A stretch of DNA of 64,000 bases from Leisingera daeponensis (GTDB taxonomy: Bacteria > Pseudomonadota > Alphaproteobacteria > Rhodobacterales > Rhodobacteraceae), in contig NZ_JAHVJA010000014.1 in the NCBI RefSeq assembly GCF_019801465.1, forward strand, positions 20,606 to 84,605. The letters are read 5' to 3'. This document shows, one piece after another, positions 1 to 8,642 of the stretch. A program made the position numbers and the translations under genes. The notes under the pieces are model-generated. The model was not told the origin of the DNA. It saw nothing but the letters and a program-made list of their open reading frames with translations, and ran no database searches. Positions within the stretch are counted from its first letter, which is position 1. Each line of letters begins with the position of its first letter.

Positions 1-1
1 C

Positions 2-181
2 TTTGCCACCGCTGAGCTGCCGGATTACACCACCGTTGATGTGGCTGCTCAGTATGAGCTGACGGATAACGTGGTGCTGACCGGGCGTGTCACCAACCTG
101 TTCGACGAGGACTACGCGGACGTCTGGGGCTACGCCAAACGCGGCCGCGCCGCCTATATCGGCGTACGGGCCTCGTTCTGA
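2..181 (+). CDS. TonB-dependent outer-membrane receptor, C-terminal end (partial)
   Basis: The window opens inside this gene; only the last 59 codons are present, in frame from base 2 to the TGA at 179-181. The visible end has the usual close of a TonB-dependent beta-barrel: alternating strands, the motif TNLFDEDY followed by a last strand, and a terminal Phe (VRASF), the BAM recognition signal. Four bases later the BtuF-like gene starts, and a B12 ABC transporter and cbiZ follow, so a BtuB-type corrinoid receptor is the natural reading. Substrate is inferred from neighbours only, since plug and TonB box lie outside. A cobalamin riboswitch, if present, would also be outside the window. Confidence 0.8.
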   Translation, partial: FATAELPDYTTVDVAAQYELTDNVVLTGRVTNLFDEDYADVWGYAKRGRAAYIGVRASF

Positions 182-184
182 TCC

Positions 185-1021
185 ATGCGCAAGCTGCCCG
201 GCATAGTCCTTGCTCTTCTATGGGCCGCCACCGGTACTTTTGCCGGGCCATCGCGCGTGGTGTCGATGAACCTCTGCACCGACCAGCTGGCGATGCTGCT
301 TGCAGCACCCGGCCAGCTGGCCTCGATCTCCTACATCGCGCGGGACACACGCGCCTCGGCCATGGCTGGCGCGGCCATGGCTTATCCTGTTAATCACGGG
401 CTGGCAGAGGAGATTTTTCTGCTGCAGCCCGATCTGGTAATTGCCGGCGCCTATTCAACACCTGCCACCACGGAAATGCTGCGCCGTCTTGGCGTGCCGG
501 TGGTGGTGTTCCAGCCCGCCAGCTCGCTGCAGGAGGTGCGCGCACGTATCCTGCAGATGGGTCAGGTTCTTGGCCGCGAAGAAACGGCCCGCGCACTGCT
601 GGCAGACTACGACCAGCGACTGGCAAAGCTCGAGCAAGCCGGACCGGGGGCGCCACGCGCCGCGCTTTATGCCGCCAACGGGTTCACTTCCGGCAGCATG
701 ACCCTCGCGGGCCGGGTCCTGCGTGCGGCGGGGCTGCGCAATATCGCGGATGAGCTGGGCCATGCGCACTCCGGTCATATGCCGCTGGAACTGCTGGCGT
801 TGGCCGCGCCGGATCTGCTGATCGGCACGTCGCCCTATCCGCGCGCCTCGCGCAGCGAGGACAATCTGGCGCATCCGGTGGTGCGCCAGCTGGCCGCCCG
901 CAGCGGCGCCGGGCAGATGCGCGATGCGGATTGGGTCTGCGGCACCCCGCATGTGCTGCGCGCGGTGGAAACCCTGGCCGCAGAGCGCCGCCTGTTCATA
1001 GAGAAGGAGAGCCGGGAATGA
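185..1021 (+). CDS. btuF: Periplasmic corrinoid-binding protein of an ABC transporter (BtuF-like)
   Basis: 278 aa. It has an N-terminal signal peptide (MRKLPGIVLALLWAATGTFAG), then the class III binding-protein fold: SRVVSMNLCTDQLAMLL near residues 23-39, EEIFLLQPDLVIAGAY near 75-90, and LLALAAPDLLIGTSPYP near 205-220. These are typical of siderophore, heme and B12 binding proteins. It starts 3 bases after the receptor stop and ends in an ATGA overlap with the permease, so it is translated in one operon. Its role is to pass corrinoid from the outer-membrane receptor to the inner-membrane permease. Specificity for B12 or cobinamide rests on the adjacent cbiZ; the sequence alone could also fit an iron-chelate binder. 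Confidence 0.82.
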   Translation: MRKLPGIVLALLWAATGTFAGPSRVVSMNLCTDQLAMLLAAPGQLASISYIARDTRASAMAGAAMAYPVNHGLAEEIFLLQPDLVIAGAYSTPATTEMLRRLGVPVVVFQPASSLQEVRARILQMGQVLGREETARALLADYDQRLAKLEQAGPGAPRAALYAANGFTSGSMTLAGRVLRAAGLRNIADELGHAHSGHMPLELLALAAPDLLIGTSPYPRASRSEDNLAHPVVRQLAARSGAGQMRDADWVCGTPHVLRAVETLAAERRLFIEKESRE

Positions 1022-2001
1022 CCCGTCTGTTGCAGGTGCTGGCCGCAGCGATGGTGGCGCTGTTCCTGCTGTCGCTCACAGTGGGGCCGGCTGATGTGGG
1101 CGCCGGCGAAAGCCTGGCCGCTCTGTTTGACGAGGGTTACGGGCCGCTCACCCTGGTGATGCGGGAAATCCGGCTGCCGCGGGCGCTGCTGGCGGTGATC
1201 ATCGGCGGCGGGCTGGGGATGGCGGGTGCCGCGATGCAGGGCTACCTGCGCAACCCGCTGGCTGAGCCAGGGCTGATCGGTGTGTCCTCCTCGGCTGCTC
1301 TAGGCGCGGTGCTCGCGATCAACACCGGGCTGGCGGCTAGCCTGACGCTGGGTCTGCCGCTGGCCGCTCTGGCGGGTGCTCTGGCAGGTGTCTTTCTGGT
1401 GATGGCGCTAGCTGGGCCGCAGGGCGGCTCGCTGACGCTGATCCTGGCGGGCATTGCGATTTCGGCGATGGCGGCGGCGCTCACGTCGCTGGTGCTGAAC
1501 CTGTCGCCCAACCCCTTTGCCGCCAATGAGATCGTGTTCTGGATGATGGGCTCGCTGGCGGACCGCTCGATGCTGCATGTCTGGCTGGTGCTGCCCTTTG
1601 CGCTATCGGGGGGCGCGATCCTGCTGACACTGGCGCGGGGTCTGGATGCGCTGACCCTGGGCGAGGATGCGGCGCAGACCATGGGGATGAACCTGAACCG
1701 GCTGCGGCTGCTGTTGGTTGTCGGGACTGCCGCCATTGTCGGCGGCGCCACTGCTGTGGCGGGCGCTATCGGCTTCATCGGCTTGGTGGTGCCGCATATC
1801 CTGCGCCCGCTGGTTGGCGGCCAGCCGTCGCGGCTGCTGTGGGCCTCGGCACTTGGCGGCGCCATCATGCTGCAACTGGCTGACATTGCGGTGCGGATAA
1901 TCCTGCCTTCGCGGGACCTCAAGCTGGGAGTGGTCACCGCCCTGGTCGGCGCGCCGCTGTTCCTGCACCTGATCTACAAGACGCGGAAGGGGCTGGCATG
2001 A
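1018..2001 (+). CDS. btuC: FecCD/BtuC-family ABC transporter permease
   Basis: 327 aa from the ATG at 1018, whose ATGA overlaps the upstream stop; an in-frame extension to 931 is less likely because it would lie inside the binding-protein gene. About ten hydrophobic segments span the chain. FecCD hallmarks are LPRALLAVIIGGGLGMAGAAMQGYLRNPLAEPGLIG near residues 45-80 and GAIGFIGLVVPHILRPLVG near 247-265. It forms the membrane channel with the ATPase encoded next (overlap 1998-2001). Length and motifs are standard for the family. Function in corrinoid uptake is inferred from context. Confidence 0.9.
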   Translation: MTRLLQVLAAAMVALFLLSLTVGPADVGAGESLAALFDEGYGPLTLVMREIRLPRALLAVIIGGGLGMAGAAMQGYLRNPLAEPGLIGVSSSAALGAVLAINTGLAASLTLGLPLAALAGALAGVFLVMALAGPQGGSLTLILAGIAISAMAAALTSLVLNLSPNPFAANEIVFWMMGSLADRSMLHVWLVLPFALSGGAILLTLARGLDALTLGEDAAQTMGMNLNRLRLLLVVGTAAIVGGATAVAGAIGFIGLVVPHILRPLVGGQPSRLLWASALGGAIMLQLADIAVRIILPSRDLKLGVVTALVGAPLFLHLIYKTRKGLA

Positions 2002-2753
2002 GCGTGCTTTCGGTCCGGAACCTCTCCGTCACCTTGCGGAACCGCCCGGTGCTCCGCGATGTGTCCTTTGAAATCCAAACAGGTGAATTCGTCGGCCTGC
2101 TGGGGCCAAACGGCGCTGGCAAAAGCAGCCTGATGCGCGCCGCCCTGGGGCTGATCCCGGCGCAGGGGCACAGCTCGCTGGCGGAGATGAGTGCCGCGGA
2201 ACGCGCCCGCGCGGCGGCCTGGATGCCCCAATCGCGCGAAATCGCCTGGCCGATCCCGGTAGAGCGGCTGGTGGCGCTTGGCCGCCTGCCGCATCTGCCT
2301 CAGGGGCTGCGGCTGCCGCCCGGCGATCAGGCGCTGGTCGACCAGTCGATTGAGCGCATGGGGCTCGGCCCGTTCCGTCAGCGCGCCGCCTCCCGCCTGT
2401 CCGGCGGCGAGCAGGCCCGCGCGCTGATTGCCCGTGCATTGGCGCAGGATACGCCGCTCCTGATGGCCGATGAACCCGCAGCGGGGCTGGACCCGGCGCA
2501 TCAGATCTCCACCATGGAGGTCTTTGCCAGCCTCGCTGCCGAAGGCCGCGCCGCGCTGGTCTCGCTGCATGACCTGGGGCTAGCGGCGCGCCATTGCACA
2601 AGGCTGATCCTGCTGGCCGAAGGCAGCATCCTCGCCGACGGGCCGCCCGCCGAAGTGCTGACTCCGGACCTGATGGCCCGCGCCTTTGGCATCTCGGTCT
2701 GGCATGAGATAACGGCGCAAGGGCCGGTGTTCCAGCCGCTGGAGGTTCTGTGA
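1998..2753 (+). CDS. btuD: ABC transporter ATPase (BtuD/FecE type)
   Basis: 251 aa. The nucleotide-binding motifs are complete and in order: Walker A GPNGAGKSS near residue 36, Q-loop region AAWMPQSRE, signature LSGGEQAR near 134, Walker B PLLMADEP near 154, and the H-loop SLHD near 189. The start overlaps the permease stop by four bases. It powers the BtuC-like channel by ATP hydrolysis on the cytoplasmic face. Nothing is missing or unusual. Confidence 0.92.
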   Translation: MSVLSVRNLSVTLRNRPVLRDVSFEIQTGEFVGLLGPNGAGKSSLMRAALGLIPAQGHSSLAEMSAAERARAAAWMPQSREIAWPIPVERLVALGRLPHLPQGLRLPPGDQALVDQSIERMGLGPFRQRAASRLSGGEQARALIARALAQDTPLLMADEPAAGLDPAHQISTMEVFASLAAEGRAALVSLHDLGLAARHCTRLILLAEGSILADGPPAEVLTPDLMARAFGISVWHEITAQGPVFQPLEVL

Positions 2754-3409
2754 TGGGCACGGTCACCCTGGAACGCCCCTGGATCGAGTTTGACCTCGGC
2801 GCAGAGATGCAAGTGCTGAGCTGGGCGGTGAACCGCCCCGGCCTTGTTACCGCCCGCCGCATCCTGTGGCGCGAGGTCAGGAACCGCGATCTGCCGCGGG
2901 AACTGGATGTGACCGAATGGTTTGCCGGTGAACTGGCACAGAGGGGCTGCGAGGATGCCGTGGCCTTCCTGACCTCGCGGGATGTGCGCCGCTATTGCGA
3001 GGCCTCAGCCGCTGTAGAAGGCATCAGCGCTCAGGCGGTGGCCACTGTCGGCCTGTCCAATGCCGAAAGGGCCGGCAGCCGGATGGATTACGCCAGCCGC
3101 AACTGGGGCACCATCAATGTCGCCCTGCGCCTCTCCGAAGGACTGACCCAGGCCGGACTGATCGAGGCGATGAGCATAGCGGTCCAGGCCCGCACCGCCG
3201 CAGTGATGGAGGCGGGCATCGCCCTGCCAGGCGGCATCGCGACCGGTACCGGAACCGACTGTGTTGCGGTGGCGGCACCGGCTGGTGCAACTTCCTATGC
3301 CGGGCTGCATACCGCTACCGGCGAAGCCATAGGCAAAGCCGTTTACCAGGCTGTCCATCTGGGCGCCCTGGAATGGAAATCAACCAACAGGAGGGCAGCA
3401 CATGCCTGA
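2753..3409 (+). CDS. cbiZ: Adenosylcobinamide amidohydrolase
   Basis: 218 aa from the ATG at 2753; a GTG at 2750 is possible but the ATG forms the usual TGATG overlap with the ATPase stop. The C-terminal half carries the signature stretch GIATGTGTDCVAVAAP followed by YAGLHTATGEAIGKAVY, which I recognise as CbiZ. The family hydrolyses the aminopropanol side chain of adenosylcobinamide or pseudo-B12 so that cobyric acid can be rebuilt into the cell's own cobamide. This gene fixes the function of the operon as corrinoid uptake and salvage. The next gene overlaps its last eight bases. Confidence 0.88.
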   Translation: MGTVTLERPWIEFDLGAEMQVLSWAVNRPGLVTARRILWREVRNRDLPRELDVTEWFAGELAQRGCEDAVAFLTSRDVRRYCEASAAVEGISAQAVATVGLSNAERAGSRMDYASRNWGTINVALRLSEGLTQAGLIEAMSIAVQARTAAVMEAGIALPGGIATGTGTDCVAVAAPAGATSYAGLHTATGEAIGKAVYQAVHLGALEWKSTNRRAAHA

Positions 3410-4403
3410 GCTTCACCAAGTGCTGAAAGATGCGCTGATGCAAGAAGATTGCGGCTGGAACATGGGGTCTTTTGGCGCCATTGCCGAGTTCCATCATGTC
3501 TATGGCGACCCGGCCCCGCAGGAGCATGCCGGGCTTATGCAGGTAACCCCCCGCGGCGGCGTGCGCATCGACAACTTGGAGGGCGTGCGCCCGGTCGCCT
3601 ATGAGACGCTCAGTCCAAAGCCGCACCGCTGGACGCAAGCCGTGTCGCTGTGCTTGCCGCATGACGCCGCCGCGATGAACCAGCGCGTTGCGCTGACCGC
3701 GCTTGGCCCCGACGAAGATGCGCTGCGCGACGAAGACCGCGGCACCCAGCTGTTCGACACGGGGCTGGGCCAGTATCAGGCGGATTTCTGCATCCGCACC
3801 GCCGACCCTGAGCTGCTGGAGGTGCTGAACGAAAACGCCGGCCGCTCGCTGTTTGAGCACGGCAACCCAGCGATGGGGGCAATCCTGAAGCACCATCCGC
3901 ACCGGGTGCTGCTGACCCGCCTTGGCCGGGTCGAAGTTTATCAAATGATCGGCGGTCCCGACACCGGCGGCAAGTCTCCCGAAGGCCCGCACACCCATGT
4001 GCTGCCCAAACTGCTGCGTGCCGAGCGCACCCATTCCGCCAACACGCCCATCCCCGAAGGCTGGGTGCCCTGCTGCGGCGTCCATCCTGAGAACCCGGTG
4101 ATAGGCCGCCTGGGCGAGGACAAGGTCTTCAACCGCGCCGCCTTTGACGCGTTCCAGAAACTGCTGAGCACTTGGGGCGCCGAAGCATACTGCCAGGGCA
4201 AGCAGGCGGTCTGGGAGCTGCTGGAGACGGAAATTCCGGCTGAGGATGCCGTAGAGCCCGACACCCGCGAAGGCCGGGCCGGCTGGCGCAATGGCATCCG
4301 GCAATGGCGGGTGCTGCATGGTCCGAACCGGCTGACCGAGGCTTACGCCGAACGCTTTGACCGCGGCACTGAGCAAACTGATCCGGAAAACCCGGGCCAC
4401 TGA
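3402..4403 (+). CDS. Conserved hypothetical protein of the B12-salvage operon
   Basis: 333 aa, soluble, with no signal peptide or membrane segment. It overlaps the end of cbiZ by eight bases and precedes exbB by eleven, so it is surely expressed with the operon. It is rich in His and Cys pairs (EFHHV, ILKHHPHRVLL, GPHTHVL, VPCCGVHPENPV), which suggests metal or corrinoid contact, but I recognise no catalytic family. It may be the family annotated DUF6925 in roseobacters; that is from memory and uncertain. Start ATG at 3402 has an upstream GGAGGG inside cbiZ. Confidence 0.75.
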   Translation: MPELHQVLKDALMQEDCGWNMGSFGAIAEFHHVYGDPAPQEHAGLMQVTPRGGVRIDNLEGVRPVAYETLSPKPHRWTQAVSLCLPHDAAAMNQRVALTALGPDEDALRDEDRGTQLFDTGLGQYQADFCIRTADPELLEVLNENAGRSLFEHGNPAMGAILKHHPHRVLLTRLGRVEVYQMIGGPDTGGKSPEGPHTHVLPKLLRAERTHSANTPIPEGWVPCCGVHPENPVIGRLGEDKVFNRAAFDAFQKLLSTWGAEAYCQGKQAVWELLETEIPAEDAVEPDTREGRAGWRNGIRQWRVLHGPNRLTEAYAERFDRGTEQTDPENPGH

Positions 4404-4414
4404 CGGAGGCTGCG

Positions 4415-5056
4415 ATGTCCCTAGCCCCTCTCCTCGATTTCATGGCCCGCGGCGGCCCCGCCCTGTGGGTGATCGCGGCGCTGTCGGTACTGACCCTGGC
4501 GCTGTTCTTCTGGCGGGTGATCGGGCTTGCGCAGGCGGGTGCCTGGCGCAAACCGCAGGCTGACGCCTGGCTCGGTCAATGGCGTGCGGGGGGCACCCCG
4601 CCCAACAGCGCAGGCCGCACGCCGCTGGACCGGGTGACGCAGTCCGCGATGCGGGCGCTTCTGACACCTGAGTTCAGCCCAGACACCGCGGAAAAAGAGA
4701 CCACCCGCATTGCCAAGGCAGAGCTGGCGGGCCTCCGCCGCGGCCTGCGCCCGCTGGAGCTGATTGCCGCCGTAGCGCCTCTGGTCGGGCTCCTTGGCAC
4801 CGTGCTGGGGATGATCGGCGCGTTCCAGGCCCTGCAGGAAAGCGGCAGCGGCGCTGACCCTTCGGTGCTGGCCGGCGGCATCTGGGAGGCGCTGCTGACC
4901 ACGGCGGCGGGCATGGCGGTGGCAATCCCGGCCTCGGCTCTTGCCTCCTGGATAGAGGGGCTGGCTGAGCGTGAGCAAGCCGCAATGGAGGACGCCGCGA
5001 CCCGTGTGTTCTCCGCGGCAGCCGCCCGCCCGGCACTGCGGCACGCCGCAGAATGA
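4415..5056 (+). CDS. exbB: MotA/TolQ/ExbB proton-channel family protein
   Basis: 213 aa. A first membrane helix follows the short N-terminus (GGPALWVIAALSVLTLALFFWRVIG). The hallmark ExbB/TolQ segment LELIAAVAPLVGLLGTVLGMIGAFQAL lies near residues 114-140, and a third helix with LTTAAGMAVAIPASALASW near 165-183. It forms the pentameric proton channel that drives TonB with the ExbD proteins encoded next; its stop overlaps exbD by four bases. Placement after cbiZ makes it a dedicated energiser of the receptor at the window start. Confidence 0.9.
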   Translation: MSLAPLLDFMARGGPALWVIAALSVLTLALFFWRVIGLAQAGAWRKPQADAWLGQWRAGGTPPNSAGRTPLDRVTQSAMRALLTPEFSPDTAEKETTRIAKAELAGLRRGLRPLELIAAVAPLVGLLGTVLGMIGAFQALQESGSGADPSVLAGGIWEALLTTAAGMAVAIPASALASWIEGLAEREQAAMEDAATRVFSAAAARPALRHAAE

Positions 5057-5433
5057 CACTTGCCTTTGGAACACCGCGCGCGAAAAAGCGCCTCAGCCTC
5101 GCGCCGATGATCGACGTGGTGTTTCTTCTGCTGGTGTTCTTCATGCTCGCCTCGCAATTCGGCCGCGACCGGGTGGTGCCATTGGCCATGGACGGCGCGG
5201 GCAGCGCCTATCAGGGGCCGCCACGTCTGGTTCAGGTGACCGCCGAAGGGTTGCGGCTGAACGGGGTTCCAGCGGAGGAAGAAGCCCTGACGGAGAGGTT
5301 GACTGCGCTGACCCACAAGAAATCGGATGCGATCATCCTGCAACCGGACACCAAGGCTTCGCTGCAGCAGCTGATGGATGCGGCAGGTCTGCTGTCCGGA
5401 GCCGGCTTCACCGGCCTGGTGGTGATGGAGTGA
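5053..5433 (+). CDS. exbD: ExbD/TolR biopolymer transport protein, copy 1
   Basis: 126 aa. One N-terminal membrane helix carries the functional Asp in the motif LAPMIDVVFLLLVFFMLASQF (around residue 20), then a periplasmic domain. This Asp couples proton flow to TonB movement in the family. The ATG at 5053 overlaps the exbB stop. A second exbD follows within five bases, so the complex may contain a mixed ExbD pair. Confidence 0.9.
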   Translation: MTLAFGTPRAKKRLSLAPMIDVVFLLLVFFMLASQFGRDRVVPLAMDGAGSAYQGPPRLVQVTAEGLRLNGVPAEEEALTERLTALTHKKSDAIILQPDTKASLQQLMDAAGLLSGAGFTGLVVME

Positions 5434-5438
5434 GCGGC

Positions 5439-5822
5439 ATGAATTTCTCAACACCCAAGAAGCGGCAAGCAGGCGAGCCAATCCTGCCGATGATCAATGT
5501 GGTGTTCCTGCTGCTGATCTTCTTCCTTCTGTCCTCACAAATCGCGCCACGCGCGCCCTTTGCGGTGACCCCGCCGGAGCTGGAAAGTGGTGAACCTCCG
5601 ACGCCGGAGGCGGTGCTGTTCATGGCCGCAGACGGCCAGCTGCATTTCTCCGGAGCTGAAGGTGGGGACGCCCTGGCCGCTGTTGCGGCGCAGGCAGCAG
5701 AACTTGAGGTCCTCACACTGCGCGCCGATGCCGGGGTGCCTGCCCGCGAGGTTGCGGCGCTGATCTCCCGGCTGCGCGACGCAGGCATCAAGGCTGTCAG
5801 CCTGACAGGTACAGGCTCTTGA
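5439..5822 (+). CDS. exbD: ExbD/TolR biopolymer transport protein, copy 2
   Basis: 127 aa from the ATG at 5439, five bases after the first exbD stop. The helix reads ILPMINVVFLLLIFFLLSSQ: the position equivalent to the conserved Asp of copy 1 (MIDVVF) is Asn (MINVVF). The Asp is the proton-coupling residue in ExbD/TolR, so this copy may be a structural partner rather than an active proton carrier. The periplasmic part is Glu/Ala-rich and ends EVAALISRLRDAGIKAVSLTG, as in ExbD. Its stop overlaps the TTG start of tonB. Confidence 0.88.
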   Translation: MNFSTPKKRQAGEPILPMINVVFLLLIFFLLSSQIAPRAPFAVTPPELESGEPPTPEAVLFMAADGQLHFSGAEGGDALAAVAAQAAELEVLTLRADAGVPAREVAALISRLRDAGIKAVSLTGTGS

Positions 5823-6610
5823 CCCGGCGCGCCTTGTTCCCCGCCTGCCTTGCCGCCGCCGCTGTGCTGCACGCCTTGCCATTTCTGACAATGCGCGAGG
5901 GCGGCACAAGGGCAGCCGGCTTCGGCAGCAGCGGCAGCGGGCAAGTGACACTGGCGGCCGCCTCTGAGGCGCTGACGCAGCAGGTCTCTGACTGGAACCG
6001 TCCGCCGGAGGTCCACACGCCAGCTCCTGCCAAGGCCCCAGCCGACCCACCGCAGCAGCCTGTGCAGGCTGCCGCTCCGGCTGCGCCTTATGCCCCGCAC
6101 GCTCCGGCAGCTGTCAGTTCGCCTGTGCTTGCCGCTGCACCCGCCGCGGACACAGCACCTGCGCGGCAAGTATCACCGCCGCCTCCACCACCTCCGCCCG
6201 CTGCAGCGGCACCCGCCCCATCCCCCGCACCTTCAACGGAAAGTATGCAAGAGCAAGCTGCCGGCAGCAGCCGCCAACAGGCCAAGGGCGACGGCGGCGC
6301 AGATGCGGCCACCACCGGAGATACAAAGCGCACTGCCAGTCTCAAGAACCGCTGGGGTGCAGCAATCATCTCGCGGATCGAGCGGCAGAAACGCCCGCCC
6401 CGCGGTGGCGGGGAGGGGACAGTACGGCTACACCTAACGGTCTCAACCCAGGGGCGTTTGATGACCGTTTCTATTACCCGAAGCTCCGGCAACGCAAAGG
6501 TAGATCAAGCGGCAGTAGCCGCGGTAAAAAGAGCCCGTGTGCCGCGTGCTCCCAAAGCCCTGGCGCCCGGCAGCTACAGCTTCACATTCCGCACGACATT
6601 TACCGGCTGA
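5819..6610 (+). CDS. tonB: TonB-family energy transducer
   Basis: 263 aa, starting at a TTG (5819) that overlaps the upstream TGA; no better start is seen before the N-terminal helix (LFPACLAAAAVLHALPFL). A long Pro/Ala-rich linker fills residues ~60-150, including a run of about eight prolines near 122. The C-terminal TonB domain follows: SLKNRWGAAIISRIERQKRPP, GGEGTVRLHLTVSTQGRL and SSGNAKVDQAAVAAVKRARVPRAP. It ends the operon and would reach the receptor across the periplasm. The last domain is of standard size. Confidence 0.88.
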   Translation: MTRRALFPACLAAAAVLHALPFLTMREGGTRAAGFGSSGSGQVTLAAASEALTQQVSDWNRPPEVHTPAPAKAPADPPQQPVQAAAPAAPYAPHAPAAVSSPVLAAAPAADTAPARQVSPPPPPPPPAAAAPAPSPAPSTESMQEQAAGSSRQQAKGDGGADAATTGDTKRTASLKNRWGAAIISRIERQKRPPRGGGEGTVRLHLTVSTQGRLMTVSITRSSGNAKVDQAAVAAVKRARVPRAPKALAPGSYSFTFRTTFTG

Positions 6611-6644
6611 TTGCAGCTTTCTCCGGCCCTCTTCACATTGTGGA

Positions 6645-6695
6645 ACACATCTAAGGTGTAAGTAAGTGCCAGCTTGTTGACACACTTAGATGTTT
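6645..6695 (+). terminator. Imperfect inverted repeat after tonB
   Basis: Arms ACACATCTAAGGTGTA (about 6646-6660) and ACACTTAGATGTTT (about 6682-6695) are near-complementary and sit 35-85 bases after the tonB stop. A run of U is absent, so it may end transcription weakly or be a protein-binding dyad. No gene is seen from 6611 to 7518; the rest of that gap is dispersed repeat sequence. Confidence 0.35.
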
Positions 6696-6990
6696 CAACC
6701 GCAAAAGCATTAGGTATGTCTGCGAAGGGTATAGAAAGAGACAAGCTTTATACTGTCCCAAAAACTGTCATCCCAGCCCGCTGGCAATTTTCAAAGGATC
6801 GATGTTTCGTTTTCAATAGATCGACAGACCTCCAATTTGAACGTCCGATTTAATGGCGCAAAGTTTGTGGCTGGTTGGCTGCAGCGAATTTTTTCTTTCC
6901 GCCCAGCGAGCATGAACGACCCCGGTGATCTGCTATTAGGACGAAGGTTCGCAATACGGCGGCCTGCAGCCATTGTCCCCGGCGACCGGA

Positions 6991-7130
6991 GCGACGGCTT
7001 TGTCCGGCGACCTGTGAATTCGAGTGATAGATCTCGCTGCAGCATGCTTGAACGGCTGGTTTTCACGCTGCTCAGCGGCGCCCAAAATGATGCAGTCGCG
7101 GCGATTCTGCTGCTGCGAGCGCGTGCAGCG
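6991..7130 (+). repeat. Dispersed repeat R1, copy a
   Basis: Begins GACGGCTTTGTCCGGCGACC and ends at a small palindromic core, GCTGCGAGCGCGTGCAGC. The same order of blocks (TTTGTCCGGCRACYTGT near one end, then a GCTGCA/TTGAACGGCTGVTTTTCACGC-like middle, then the GC palindrome) recurs at 29871-30000, 30896-31032, 34935-35070 and about 44656-44775. All copies are intergenic. Boundaries by eye. Confidence 0.65.
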
Positions 7131-7215
7131 AAAAAATCCAAGGTTCAAGTTGGGCTCTTACCGCAAATTCGCCGCACCGGACGTGAATGGCTGTTCTCCG
7201 AGATAGAGACCGTTT

Positions 7216-7250
7216 ACCTGGTCAGGCTTGGACCGGCAGTCAGGCGGGAC
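7216..7250 (+). repeat. Dispersed repeat R4, copy a
   Basis: ACCTGGTCAGGCTTGGACCG and the following 15 bases match 22060-22094 with about four differences in 35. Both are in gaps between genes and both have an open frame on the other strand reading SKPDQVNG. It lies just downstream of R1 copy a and could be part of the same larger repeat. Confidence 0.55.
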
Positions 7251-7518
7251 GAACCGGACTTTTGCCCGTGCGGCATTTGCATGCGTAGAAAATGCTCGCT
7301 GGCGTCGCACGGTTCTGGCTGTGAAGCGGCAATTGCCGGCATAGCGGTCATTGAAAAGACAGTCATGCCCAAGGCTGATCGCCACTCCAACGCTCGACCG
7401 CCTGAAACGCGGTTGTAGGTCGGCGGAGAACTGTCATTTGCTGCATTTGTAAATGCAACTCCCCGTCCATTCAGAAAGCAAGCATCGCGCCTCTGCTTTC
7501 AACTCAGATTCAATGCCA

Positions 7519-8490
7519 TCAGGCAGTGGGTTCTGACTGTTCCTGCTTAGCCGGATACGGCTCATTCAGGCGCAGCAAGGCAGTTTCCTCTTCGTGAGAC
7601 CGCAATTCTCTGGTCAGCCAATCGCGCACCGAAGCGAGACCCGGCAGGTCTTCTTCGGTGCGGAATTGGAGGAAGTACAGCGAACTGTTGGATTTCCGCA
7701 CCAGGCCGACGGGCTTGATCAGGCCGCCGGAGAGCAAAAGGTCCGCGGCGACGATGTCATCTCCCAATGCGATTCCCTCGCAGGCAATCACCTTGCTGAA
7801 AATTGTCTGTGTGGAGTGGAAGATGGGGCCATTGCGGAGGCCCGGGTGCTGCACGCCGGCATAAGCAAGCCACTTGGCCCAGCCAGAGGCATCATCTTCA
7901 TGAAGCAGCTGGAAGCCGGCCAGGCTGGACGGATCGGCCATTTGTTGTCCCGGCGGCAGCAGCTCCGGGCTGCAGACGGGAAACTCGTAGCCGGTCCGGA
8001 GGTAGGCCGACTGATACTCTGGCCAGTCACCGCGGCCAAAGTGGATGGCGACATCGGCATTGCCCCTGAGATAATCCTCGACGCTGCTGCCGAATGCGAC
8101 CTCCAGCTGAATCCCCGGAACCGCGGCCTGCAGCGCGCTCAACCGGGGCCCAAGCCAGCATTCGACAAAACCGGCATTGGCGAACACCTTCAGCTTCTGG
8201 TGTTCAGTTTCACCACACATAGGCTTGCGGATCAGCCCGGTCACTGCAGCCATTTCATCAAAGGCGGAGGCAATGGTGCCGAAATATGTCCGGCCTGCGT
8301 CGGTCAGGACGACTTTCCGGTTGAGCCGCTGAAAGAGCTGAACCCCGAGCCAGTCCTCAAGCTTCTGGATCTGATGGCTCACCGACGAAGGCGTGACGCA
8401 AAGCTCGTCCGCCGCACGCTTGAAGCTGGCGTGGCGGGCCGCAGCCTCGAAGGCGCGCAAGGAGGTTAGCGGAGGCAGATGTCTTTTCAT
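7519..8490 (-). CDS. LysR-family transcriptional regulator (GcvA-like)
   Basis: 323 aa. The N-terminal winged helix reads LPPLTSLRAFEAAARHASFKRAADELCVTPSSVSHQIQKLE (residues ~5-45), typical of the GcvA/AmpR-like branch of LysR. A periplasmic-binding-like effector domain follows (CWLGPRLSALQAAVPGIQLEVAFG; AIHFGRGDWP). It diverges from the polyamine-binding protein gene at 8643 with about 150 bases between them, the classic LysR arrangement. It therefore probably controls the agmatine operon, with agmatine or a polyamine as a candidate effector (inference). Confidence 0.88.
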   Translation of the reverse strand: MKRHLPPLTSLRAFEAAARHASFKRAADELCVTPSSVSHQIQKLEDWLGVQLFQRLNRKVVLTDAGRTYFGTIASAFDEMAAVTGLIRKPMCGETEHQKLKVFANAGFVECWLGPRLSALQAAVPGIQLEVAFGSSVEDYLRGNADVAIHFGRGDWPEYQSAYLRTGYEFPVCSPELLPPGQQMADPSSLAGFQLLHEDDASGWAKWLAYAGVQHPGLRNGPIFHSTQTIFSKVIACEGIALGDDIVAADLLLSGGLIKPVGLVRKSNSSLYFLQFRTEEDLPGLASVRDWLTRELRSHEEETALLRLNEPYPAKQEQSEPTA

Positions 8491-8642
8491 GATCCTTCGG
8501 GCACCCTTTCAGGTGAATCTATTCGATCTGAACGGTTCGATAAACATCGTTTGTTCTATTGCAGCCATTCCGCCACGCTGAAGCCAGCCCCGAAACACAA
8601 ACAGTCAAAGACGGGTGCCACATGACAGCAGGGAGAACCACC

